DNA of 34,356 nt from Polyangiaceae bacterium (GTDB lineage: Bacteria > Myxococcota_A > Polyangia > Polyangiales > Polyangiaceae): NCBI GenBank assembly GCA_022842465.1, contig JALHPN010000086.1:1-34356 (forward strand). Direction: 5' to 3'. Below, piece after piece: positions 23,457 to 30,688 of the stretch (the stretch's first letter is position 1; each line of letters starts with the position of its first letter). The notes beneath the pieces were generated by a model. That model was not told the origin of the DNA, made no database searches, and was given only the letters and a program-made list of their open reading frames with translations. The position numbers were made by a program, and so were the translations under genes.

Positions 23457-24224
23457 TCAGCCCGCCCGGGCGGCGACGCGGCCGATGGGGACGGAGGCGC
23501 CGTGGTGGCGGTAGGGGCTGCCGCTCGCCTCCCCGGGGCTCGGGACGAGGCGCTCGAGGACGGCGGTGGCCTCCGAGGAACTGCCGTAGACGGGGGCGAG
23601 GGGATCGAGCTCGGCGTCGGTGACGTCCGTCCGCACGCGATGGTCGCGCACCTCGCCGCGCGCGGCGGCGATGCAGAACGCGCGTCGCTGGGCGCCGCGC
23701 GCGATCGCGACGGCGACGAGGAGCGCCGCGCCGAACCCGCCCGCGAGCGCGATCGTCGCGGCGCGAGGGAGGAGCGCGTACACGACGAGGTGGAGGACGA
23801 GGAGCCACACGCCCGCGCTGCCGAGGAGGGCGTCGCCGGCGTCGAGGGGCGGGCGTCGCCCGCCGTGGATCGCGACGAGGACGAGCATCGGGAGCGCGAG
23901 AACCGCGGTGATGCCCCACGACACGCCGACGAGAAGCGAGGACATGGCCGGGTCGAAGACCATGCCCAGGATCCACTCCACGATCGCGATCACGAAGGGG
24001 GCGCCCGCGGCGAGAGCGCCGCTTCGCTTCGTGATGCCGTAGGCGGCGAGCGTCGTGCCCGCCGTCGGCGGACCGAGGACGACGACCGCGGCGACGAGCG
24101 TGCCGACGTTCCCCGCGACGAGCGCCGCCTCGCCCATCGCGAGGAGGCCGGCGGCCGCCATGATCACGGGCGCGAGGACGCGGACATCGACGAGCGAGGC
24201 GTAGGCCGGGCGCGAGCTCCGCAC
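23457..24224 (-). CDS. Polytopic membrane protein, unknown
   Basis: A 255-residue protein with about seven hydrophobic segments (LAPVIMAAAGLLAMGEAALV, LVAAVVVLGPPTAGTTL, FVIAIVEWILGMVF, WGITAVLALPMLVLVAIHGG, VWLLVLHLVVYALL, GFGAALLVAVAIARGAQR) and a charged cytoplasmic tail of about 65 residues from Arg195 on. Its start is GTG 24224. It lies downstream of hbd by 43 bases on the same strand and is separated by about 150 bases from the four-helix-bundle gene. No transporter signature is recognised. Confidence 0.7.
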   Translation of the reverse strand: MRSSRPAYASLVDVRVLAPVIMAAAGLLAMGEAALVAGNVGTLVAAVVVLGPPTAGTTLAAYGITKRSGALAAGAPFVIAIVEWILGMVFDPAMSSLLVGVSWGITAVLALPMLVLVAIHGGRRPPLDAGDALLGSAGVWLLVLHLVVYALLPRAATIALAGGFGAALLVAVAIARGAQRRAFCIAAARGEVRDHRVRTDVTDAELDPLAPVYGSSSEATAVLERLVPSPGEASGSPYRHHGASVPIGRVAARAG

Positions 24225-24267
24225 GAGGGAAGAGACCCGCGCGGGGCGGGATCCATTCCCGGCGCCG

Positions 24268-25152
24268 TCACTTCGGGACGGGCTGCCCGTCGACCCAGCG
24301 GTAGAAGCCCTCGCCGGTCTTCTTCCCGAGCTTTCCGGCGCGGACCATCGTCCGCAAGATGGTGGGAGGCCGGAACTGATCGCCGACCTCCTTCGTGAGG
24401 TGATCGAGGATCGCGAGCCGGACGTCGAGGCCCACGAGGTCGGTCAGCTTGAGCGGCCCCATCGGGTGGCGGTATCCGAGCTCCATCCCCTTGTCGATGT
24501 CGGCCGCGCTCGCGACGCCGGTCTCGAGCATGCGCATCGCCTCGGCCCCGAGGATGACGCCGAGGCGGCTCGTCGCGAAGCCCGGCACGTCGCGCACGAC
24601 GATCGGGGTCTTCGCGAGCCCCTTCACGAACGCGAGCGCGCGCTCGAGGGTCGTCTCGCTCGTGCCGAGGCCGCGGACGACCTCGACGAGCTCCATGATC
24701 GGAGGCGGGTTGAAGAAGTGGAGCCCCACCGTGCGGTCGGGAACGCCGAGGCGCGCGCCGAGCTCCGTGATGGAGAGCGAGGAGGTGTTCGACGCGACGA
24801 GCACGTCCGCGGCGGCGGCCGCCATCACCCCTCGGAGCACATCGACCTTCAGCGTCATGTCCTCGGGCACGGCCTCGACGAGCACGTTCGCGCCGCGGGC
24901 AGCGTCCTCCGGGCCACGCGCCGCCGACAAGCGCCCGAGCGTGCTCGCGCGCGACTCCGCGGTGATCTTCCCCTTGATGACGAGCTTCTCGAGGCCCGTC
25001 GCGATGGCGTCGACCGCCTTGGCAGCGCGGCCTTCGGCGGCGTCGTGCAGGCGGACCGCGTGGCCGGCGGCCGCGCACACCTGAGCGATTCCCTGGCCCA
25101 TCGTCCCGGTCCCCAGCACGGTGACGCTTGCCAGCCGGATGTTGTCCGTCAT
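24268..25152 (-). CDS. hbd: 3-hydroxybutyryl-CoA dehydrogenase
   Basis: A 294-residue protein of usual length. NAD-binding Rossmann motif VLGTGTMGQGIAQ at about 12-24; catalytic region NTSSLSITELG (Ser) and VGLHFFNPPPIMELVE (His and Asn). C-terminal dimer domain: DVPGFATSRLGVILGAEAM, GYRHPMGPLKLTDLVGLDV and GKLGKKTGEGFYRW. It oxidises 3-hydroxyacyl-CoA to acetoacetyl-CoA (or the reverse). With the thiolase downstream it would complete a short-chain acyl-CoA step. ATG 25152 has AGGAG 12 bases upstream and starts divergently from the diguanylate cyclase. Confidence 0.95.
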   Translation of the reverse strand: MTDNIRLASVTVLGTGTMGQGIAQVCAAAGHAVRLHDAAEGRAAKAVDAIATGLEKLVIKGKITAESRASTLGRLSAARGPEDAARGANVLVEAVPEDMTLKVDVLRGVMAAAAADVLVASNTSSLSITELGARLGVPDRTVGLHFFNPPPIMELVEVVRGLGTSETTLERALAFVKGLAKTPIVVRDVPGFATSRLGVILGAEAMRMLETGVASAADIDKGMELGYRHPMGPLKLTDLVGLDVRLAILDHLTKEVGDQFRPPTILRTMVRAGKLGKKTGEGFYRWVDGQPVPK

Positions 25153-25209
25153 CAGTCTGCTGCTCCTTTGCTTTTTTCGGGCCCAGGCGCGAGCATAGAC
25201 CACAAGGCC

Positions 25210-26649
25210 TTGGCGCGGATTCTCCTCGTCGATGACAGCGCGAGCGCGCGTGCGCTCCTCGGCGTCCGGCTCCGTGACAACGGGCACGAGGTCGTCGAGG
25301 TCGCGCACGCCTCGGATGCGGCGGAGATGGCGCTCGAGCACCCGCCGGATGCCGTCGTCACCGACCTCTGGATGCCCGGCATCTCCGGCCTCCAGCTCTG
25401 CCGCCTCCTCCGCGCCGAGCCGGCGACCCACCACGTCCCGCTGGTGCTGCTCACCGCGTCCGATGACCGCCGATCGAGGTTCTGGGCGCGGAACGCGGGC
25501 GCGACGGCGTACGTCACGAAGACGGAGATCGACCGGCTGACGGAGGTCCTCTCTGACCTCACCTCGTCGCCGATGACGCGACCTCCGCCCGCGACCAACC
25601 CGGGCGTCGTCACGCGCGGGAACGTGCAGGAGCGCCTCTCGCAGCTCCTCGACGCTTCGCTCTTCGACTCCACGATCGCGGGCGAGGTCCGCGCGCTGTC
25701 GCAGAAGGCGGAGGAGCTCGAGACGCTCTTCGAGGGGCTCGTCGCGCTCGCCTCGGACGTCGCCGGGTACCGGTGGCTCGCGCTCTCGACCGACGCGGCC
25801 GCGCTCCCTCAGGTCCGCGTGAAGACGCGGCTCTTCATCCACACGCATCCGGATCTGCGCGACGCGGCCGAGCGCGAGGCGCGCGACGCGCTCGACGTCC
25901 CGCCGCCGCCCGAGCGCCGCAAGCCCGACGAGGGCGACGCGTACTTCCTGACCGACCGACGGGCCGTCGAGGCCGAGTGGTCGACCCCGCCGATCTCGCT
26001 CCCCGTCCGCTTCGGTGCGTCGAACATCGGCCACATCGCGCTCGCGCCGGCGCGGCGCGGCGCGTCGCACGACGATCGACGCCTCATCGCGCTCCTCGCG
26101 GGGGAGCTCGGCGGACCCCTCCGGATGGCGGCGCTCGTCGCCGAGGCGAGGCGGCTCGCGTCGACGGACACGCTCACGGGCCTCTTGAACCGTCGCGCCT
26201 TCGTGGAGCGCATCGACAAGGCCCGCGCCGCGAGCGAAAAGCAGCTCTTCCCGATCAGCGTGCTCCTCCTCGACGTGGATCACTTCAAGAAGGTCAACGA
26301 CACGCTCGGTCACGACGCCGGCGACGCCGTGCTCCAGGGGGTCGCGCGCACGCTCTCGAGCATCGCGCGCAAGAGCGACTTCGTCGCCCGCTGGGGCGGC
26401 GAGGAGTTCGTCCTCGCCCTCACGTCGACCGCCGAGGCAGGCGCGCGCGTCGCGGCCGAGCGCGTGAGGCGCGCGATCGCCGACGCGCGGTACATCCTCC
26501 CGTCCGGCGCGGAGCACAGGGCCACGGCGTCCGTCGGGCTCGCGAGCGCCGAGAGCGCGGAGTGGCAGATCGACGATCTCCTCGCGCGCGCCGACAAGGC
26601 GATGTACGCCGCGAAGCATCGCGGACGAAACCGCGTCGAGACCGCCTGA
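25210..26649 (+). CDS. Response regulator-diguanylate cyclase
   Basis: A 479-residue protein read from TTG 25210 (RILLVDDSASARALLG begins two codons later; no ATG is near the receiver N-terminus). Receiver domain: Asp8/Asp9, phospho-acceptor Asp52 in VTDLWMPG, Thr82, Lys104. A middle region (about 140-320) of GAF-like character precedes the GGDEF domain: DTLTGLLNRRAFVERIDKA, LLLDVDHFKKVNDTLGHDAG, and RWGGEEFVLAL. RKSD five residues before GGEEF is the RxxD inhibitory site, so product inhibition by c-di-GMP is expected. No cognate histidine kinase is adjacent. Confidence 0.9.
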   Translation: MARILLVDDSASARALLGVRLRDNGHEVVEVAHASDAAEMALEHPPDAVVTDLWMPGISGLQLCRLLRAEPATHHVPLVLLTASDDRRSRFWARNAGATAYVTKTEIDRLTEVLSDLTSSPMTRPPPATNPGVVTRGNVQERLSQLLDASLFDSTIAGEVRALSQKAEELETLFEGLVALASDVAGYRWLALSTDAAALPQVRVKTRLFIHTHPDLRDAAEREARDALDVPPPPERRKPDEGDAYFLTDRRAVEAEWSTPPISLPVRFGASNIGHIALAPARRGASHDDRRLIALLAGELGGPLRMAALVAEARRLASTDTLTGLLNRRAFVERIDKARAASEKQLFPISVLLLDVDHFKKVNDTLGHDAGDAVLQGVARTLSSIARKSDFVARWGGEEFVLALTSTAEAGARVAAERVRRAIADARYILPSGAEHRATASVGLASAESAEWQIDDLLARADKAMYAAKHRGRNRVETA

Positions 26650-26655
26650 GGGGCG

Positions 26656-27048
26656 TCAGCCGCGCCAGATCTCGCCGGTGCCGCCGTCGAACGTGATGAC
26701 CTCGCCCTTCGCGAGGACCACGTCGGCGCGCTCCTGGGTGGAGTCGCCCCAGATCGTGAGCGTGTCCGTGGTGTAGTCGACATGCATCGTCGGGCACCCT
26801 GCGATGCACGGCTTGCCGAGGGTCCGCGCGACGATCGCGGCGTCGCCCGTGAGGCCTCCCCGGGTCGTGATGACGCCTGCGGACACCTGCATCGCCGGGA
26901 CGTCCTCCGGCGTGACGTCGATGCGCACGAGCACGACGGACGTGCCCTTCGCGGCGAGCGTGATCGCGTCGTCCGCGCGGAAGACGACGGCCCCCGTCGC
27001 CGAGCCCGGGCTCGCGCCGACGCCGCGCACGAGGAGCTGCTTCTCCAT
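26656..27048 (-). CDS. Stand-alone PPDK-type swivelling domain lacking the catalytic His
   Basis: A 130-residue protein matching only the phosphohistidine domain of pyruvate phosphate dikinase-type enzymes: LVRGVGASPGSATGAVVF, VVLVRIDVTPEDVPAMQVSA, ITTRGGLTGDAAIVART and a final FDGGTGEIWRG. In PPDK the catalytic His lies in TSHAA; here the same position is Asp69 (TGDAA), so phosphotransfer through His is not possible. No ATP-grasp or PEP-binding domain is encoded next to it. It starts one base after the stop of the zinc-ribbon protein gene with GGAGG upstream, so the two are co-translated. A regulatory or structural role is inference. Confidence 0.88.
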   Translation of the reverse strand: MEKQLLVRGVGASPGSATGAVVFRADDAITLAAKGTSVVLVRIDVTPEDVPAMQVSAGVITTRGGLTGDAAIVARTLGKPCIAGCPTMHVDYTTDTLTIWGDSTQERADVVLAKGEVITFDGGTGEIWRG

Positions 27049-27049
27049 C

Positions 27050-27880
27050 TCAGACCTCCGCCGCCTTCGACGAATCCTTCTCGTCCTGCGGGGCCTCGGC
27101 CTCGGCCTCGGCCGCCTCGTCGACGTCGTCGCTCTCGTCCTCGTCGGCGAGCGCGTCGTCCTGGCCCTTCGCGTCGCGGAGGTGCGCGAGGTTCGCCCCG
27201 CACTTGCACTTCTTCGGCACGGAGCGCTTGAAGTACACGCGCTCGCAGCGCTCGCAGATGCGCGCGTCCGGCTCGTACGAGATCGTCTTGTCCGACGCCG
27301 CGCAGCGCTTGCCGACGACCTGCACGGGCTCGAGGTCGACGACGAGGCCGGCGTGCTGCTCCGCGCGCGGGAGCTTCGCGAGCACCTCGTCCGCGATGTC
27401 GACGGTCTTCGGGATGCGCCGCTGCGCCTCCGTCACGATCCAGCCGACCGCGTCGGGCTGCGCCTTGACCGGCACCTTCAGCGTCCAGCTCTGCCCCGTG
27501 TCGTCCTTGCCGACGACGACGAGGGAGAGCGCGCCGGACTCGAAGGTGATCGCCTCGACGGCGTACCAGGGCATCCGGCGGATCTCGCCGCGCTCGACGC
27601 CGACGCCCGGGGCGCCGACGCGGAGCGGCGGATCGCTGCTCGTGCCGAGCCAGATCGCGAGGCCCGTCAGGACCGCGCCGCCGGCGACGAGGTAGGAGGG
27701 GATCGCCTTCATCTTCTCGTCGCCCGCGAACATGTCGCGCTGCATCCCGAGCGCGCCGGCGCCCATGACCGCCGCGCCGAGGGCGCCGAACGAGCGCACG
27801 AGCCAGGGGCTGAAGGTGCTCTGGGGGAAGAACCGTCGCTCCTGGCGACGCACCTTCGGCTGCTTCTTCTTCTTGCTCAT
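27050..27880 (-). CDS. Membrane protein with zinc-ribbon and acidic tail
   Basis: A 276-residue protein. A basic N-terminus (SKKKKQPKVRRQERR) is followed by two hydrophobic segments (about 28-48 and 63-80). Residues about 85-180 form a soluble domain with no known family. A Cys-rich segment near 206-240 has CERCERVYFKRSVPKKCKCG, a CxxC/CxC pair typical of zinc ribbons. The last 35 residues are almost all Asp/Glu/Ala. It is preceded by RuvA and followed by the swivelling domain, with which it is tightly coupled. Function unknown; the conserved spacing suggests a joint role with the swivelling-domain protein. Confidence 0.78.
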   Translation of the reverse strand: MSKKKKQPKVRRQERRFFPQSTFSPWLVRSFGALGAAVMGAGALGMQRDMFAGDEKMKAIPSYLVAGGAVLTGLAIWLGTSSDPPLRVGAPGVGVERGEIRRMPWYAVEAITFESGALSLVVVGKDDTGQSWTLKVPVKAQPDAVGWIVTEAQRRIPKTVDIADEVLAKLPRAEQHAGLVVDLEPVQVVGKRCAASDKTISYEPDARICERCERVYFKRSVPKKCKCGANLAHLRDAKGQDDALADEDESDDVDEAAEAEAEAPQDEKDSSKAAEV

Positions 27881-27923
27881 GATCGGACCGGGCCCAGGTT
27901 CTAGCGCGAAAGCGCGCGCGGCG

Positions 27924-28538
27924 TCACTTCGAGAGGACGGCGAGCGCTTCCTTGAGGAGGTCCGGGAGCGGCGCCTCGCCGAGCCGGTCCTTCAGCTGCT
28001 CGACCGCGCGATCGGCCTCCGCCTGCCGGTAGCCCATGTTCACGAGCGCGCGCGCGAGGAGCTCCGCGCTGGACGTGGACGCGGCGCTCGGCGGCGCCGG
28101 TGCGCCCGGAGACCGCGGCGCGACGGGGTCGAGGACGGGGAGCTTGTCCTTCAGCTCGAGGAGGAGGCGCTCGGCGGTCTTCTTCCCGATGCCGGGGATA
28201 CCGGTGAGGCGACCGAGCTCTTTTCGCGCGATCGCCTGGCCGAGCTCGGGGGCAGGGAGGGAGGAGAGCACCTGGATCGCCGTCTTCGGGCCCACGTTGC
28301 TGACGCTGATGAGGGTCCGGAACGCGAGCCGGTCGGCGTCGGTCGCGAACCCGAAGAGCGAGAGCGCGTCCTCGCGTACGTGGGTGTGCACGAAGAGGAT
28401 CACCCGCTCCTCCGTGTCGCGGCCGGCGCGCCCCACGGTCCCGAGCGGGACGACCACCTCGTAGCCGACGCCGTTCACGTCGAGCACGAGCCCGCCGTCC
28501 GGCTCTTCCACGACCCTGCCCGTGAGGCGCCCGATCAT
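27924..28538 (-). CDS. ruvA: Holliday junction branch-migration protein RuvA
   Basis: A 204-residue protein of usual length. N-terminal OB fold from MIGRLTGRVVEE, first helix-hairpin-helix region ISVSNVGPKTAIQVLSSLP, second GIPGIGKKTAERLLLELKD, a flexible Ser/Pro/Ala linker, and the C-terminal three-helix domain LLARALVNMGYRQAEADRAV that binds RuvB. It recognises four-way junctions and recruits RuvB. ATG 28538 gives the family's usual N-terminus; an in-frame ATG at 28553 would add five residues. Neither ruvB nor ruvC is present in this window, so ruvA is separated from its usual partners. Confidence 0.95.
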   Translation of the reverse strand: MIGRLTGRVVEEPDGGLVLDVNGVGYEVVVPLGTVGRAGRDTEERVILFVHTHVREDALSLFGFATDADRLAFRTLISVSNVGPKTAIQVLSSLPAPELGQAIARKELGRLTGIPGIGKKTAERLLLELKDKLPVLDPVAPRSPGAPAPPSAASTSSAELLARALVNMGYRQAEADRAVEQLKDRLGEAPLPDLLKEALAVLSK

Positions 28539-28567
28539 CTCGGGCGACACCATACAGGAGCGAGGGG

Positions 28568-29071
28568 TCAGTCGTCTTTCGCGCCTTGCAGGATCCAGCG
28601 GCGGATCACGCTGCGGCCGGCGCCGAGATCTCCCTCGCCGAGCGGCATCTGCTCCCCGCAGCTCTGGCCCGCGCACTGGGCGTCGAGCGCGCAGTGCGTG
28701 CCGTCGATCTTCCGCTGCAGGAAGCTCAGCCTCGGATCGCCCGGCGTGACGAGCGGCATCGAGGGGAGCCTCCTCGAGTTCAGGTTCACGAGCCCGTTCC
28801 GGATGCGCGTCGCGTCCGTGCCGCCGAGGAAGACGCCGTTCGAGTCGCCCGCCGTCGTCCCGTGGCACGTGGAGAACGCGCAGGAGGTCGCGAAGATCGG
28901 CATCACGTCGCGGGAGAACGAGGTCGGCGGCGCCGGGTCGAAGCCGGCGGGGACGTCCTCCTCCCGGCAGATCGGCGCGGGCGGCGCCTCCTCCTCCTCG
29001 CCGTCGGGGCAGCCGAGGAGGAGCGTCGTGAGCGTGGTGAGGAGGAGGGAGGCCGAGAGCGTTCGCCGCAT
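28568..29071 (-). CDS. Cytochrome-like lipoprotein with CX4CH motif
   Basis: A 167-residue lipoprotein: lipobox LLGC (Cys21), acidic spacer (PDGEEEEAPPAP), then FSRDVMPIFATSCAFSTCHG, where Cys-X4-Cys-His replaces the canonical CxxCH haem motif, followed by LGGTDATRIRNGLVNLNSRR, and a C-terminal FLQRKIDGTHCALDAQCAG with MPLGEG and RRWILQGAKDD. Similar proteins occur with outer-surface cytochrome/PSD-type domains. Haem attachment at CX4CH is known in some multihaem cytochromes but is unproven here. It follows the DUF2330 gene by 11 bases and precedes ruvA by 29. Confidence 0.78.
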   Translation of the reverse strand: MRRTLSASLLLTTLTTLLLGCPDGEEEEAPPAPICREEDVPAGFDPAPPTSFSRDVMPIFATSCAFSTCHGTTAGDSNGVFLGGTDATRIRNGLVNLNSRRLPSMPLVTPGDPRLSFLQRKIDGTHCALDAQCAGQSCGEQMPLGEGDLGAGRSVIRRWILQGAKDD

Positions 29072-29082
29072 CGCGATCTGAT

Positions 29083-30483
29083 CTAGCGCATGCGGCGCCG
29101 GCGGCGCACGGCGTTCGCGAGGGCGAGCGTCGCGAAGCCCGCGCCGGCGGCGAGCCATGTGTGCTGGCCTCCGCCCGGGCTCGTCGCGCACGACGAGCCG
29201 AAGCTGCCGCCCGACGGCGTGCTGCGGGCGACGGCCTCGTCTCGCGGCGCGGTGCCGTCCTGGCTGCAGCCGTTCCAGACGGGGCAGAGGGGCTGGTCGG
29301 ACTCCCGCGTCACGCGGCGCGTCCGCGGGACGATCGCCTGATCCGGACCGGCGGTCATCACGAGGTCCGCGTCGAGGGCGGCGTAGGCGAGGTCGGCGCG
29401 GAAGCGCGTCACGCGCGCGGTGGCGGCGCCGATCCCCTGGAACAGCGTCGCGATGTCGAGGTCCCTCGCCTCGTCGGCCGTCTTCACGATCGTGCCCTGA
29501 CCGTCCTTGATCGGCGTGTAGCCGCCGGGCGCGGGCTCGCGTCCGCCGTCGGGGAGGAAGATCTCGCCCGTGAACCCGAGCTGGTTCGACACCGTCTGCG
29601 GATAGACGATGTCGGAGCTCTCGAGCTCCCAGGCGCGGCCGCCGCCCGCCGTCGTCTTCTCCGCGCGAAGGTCGACGTAGTTGCTCTTGTTCTGCGCCCA
29701 GTTCCAGGAGATGTCTTCCTGCTTGATGAGGAACGCGGGGAAGTTCTGCGGCTCGTAGCGGCCCTCCCCGACGACCCACAGCGTGATGCCGAGCGTCGCG
29801 CCGGCGCCCGCCGCGACCATGCGGAGGGGGAGGACGGCGGTCGCGCCAGGCGTCGTGACGCGGACGGGCCGCATGTCGCGGACGCCCTTGCCGGGCACGA
29901 GCTTCAAGGCGAGAAAATCGAATTTTTCCGCCACGTACGTCGCGATGACGGGCTTCACCGAGTCCGGCACCACGAAGCCGTTCGTCGCGAGCCACTCGTC
30001 GAGGGCGGCCGGGTTCGTCGAGCGGAGCTGCACGGTCTCGTACGGTCCGACCGTCTCGCGCTTCAGGACCTCGACGCCGGGGGGGGCCGCGGCGGCGTCG
30101 CTGGCGTTGCCCGCGGACGCGCTGAACTCGCCGTCGTCGCAGTCGCTCGGCCGGGGCGGGCAGTTCCGCGGCGGCTGGAGGATCTGCGTCTGCGTGCTCT
30201 GATCGAGGACCGAGAAGAGCGCGTCGGCGCTGAGGCCGATGTCGACCTGGCCCGCGATCGGCAGGACCCACGCGAACGAGGCCGGGTCGCCCTGGTAGCG
30301 GATCTGGTCGTAGAGCGTCGTCTGCGTCTTCGAGATGCTCAGGATCATCCGGTGGTCGGTCACGACCGTCGGGTTCTCGGGCGGGATGAAGCAGCCGCCG
30401 CAGGCCTGGGCTTCGGATTCGACGAGCGCCGTCGTGGCGACGGTCGCGAGGAGCATCGAGGCGAGGAGAAGAGCAGAGCGCAT
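29083..30483 (-). CDS. DUF2330 protein with MYXO-CTERM-like tail
   Basis: A 466-residue exported protein. Signal peptide ends at EAQA with the DUF2330 opening CGGCFIPPENPTVVTDHRMI right after it. The domain continues with SFAWVLPIAGQVDIGL, FDFLALKLVPGKGVRDMRPV and FPAFLIKQEDISWNWAQNKS. The C-terminus (SSCATSPGGGQ, a hydrophobic stretch LAAGAGFATLALANA and RRRRRMR) matches a MYXO-CTERM sorting signal, predicting surface anchoring. ATG 30483 has GGGAGG at good spacing and lies 18 bases after the predicted start of a sigma54-type transcript. Function of DUF2330 is unknown. Confidence 0.88.
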   Translation of the reverse strand: MRSALLLASMLLATVATTALVESEAQACGGCFIPPENPTVVTDHRMILSISKTQTTLYDQIRYQGDPASFAWVLPIAGQVDIGLSADALFSVLDQSTQTQILQPPRNCPPRPSDCDDGEFSASAGNASDAAAAPPGVEVLKRETVGPYETVQLRSTNPAALDEWLATNGFVVPDSVKPVIATYVAEKFDFLALKLVPGKGVRDMRPVRVTTPGATAVLPLRMVAAGAGATLGITLWVVGEGRYEPQNFPAFLIKQEDISWNWAQNKSNYVDLRAEKTTAGGGRAWELESSDIVYPQTVSNQLGFTGEIFLPDGGREPAPGGYTPIKDGQGTIVKTADEARDLDIATLFQGIGAATARVTRFRADLAYAALDADLVMTAGPDQAIVPRTRRVTRESDQPLCPVWNGCSQDGTAPRDEAVARSTPSGGSFGSSCATSPGGGQHTWLAAGAGFATLALANAVRRRRRMR

Positions 30484-30511
30484 GAAGGACCTCCCGGACA
30501 CGGCCCAGGTC

Positions 30512-30527
30512 AGCATGGCTCGTGCCA
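30512..30527 (-). promoter_or_regulatory. Candidate sigma54 promoter for the DUF2330-ruvA run
   Basis: On the minus strand, TGGCACGAGCCATGCT (30527-30512) matches the -24/-12 consensus TGGCAC-N5-TTGCW at all but one position and has the required GG-N10-GC spacing. Transcription would start at about 30501, giving an 18-base leader with GGGAGG before ATG 30483. A palindrome, CATGGC-TCGT-GCCATG (30514-30529), overlaps it. An enhancer-binding protein with an intact GAFTGA motif is encoded elsewhere in the window. Confidence 0.6.
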
Positions 30528-30688
30528 TGGGGCACGTTCTGACCTTTTCCCGGGAGATCCGCGCGCCACCCCCGTCGCCGACGTCAGGCGCGGCTCACCC
30601 TGGCACACGCGCCGATTTTGTTGTCCATCGCGTCCGCCTCGGGGTAGAACCCGCCTCATCGATAGCTTGAGCTTGCCCCGCGGCGCGT

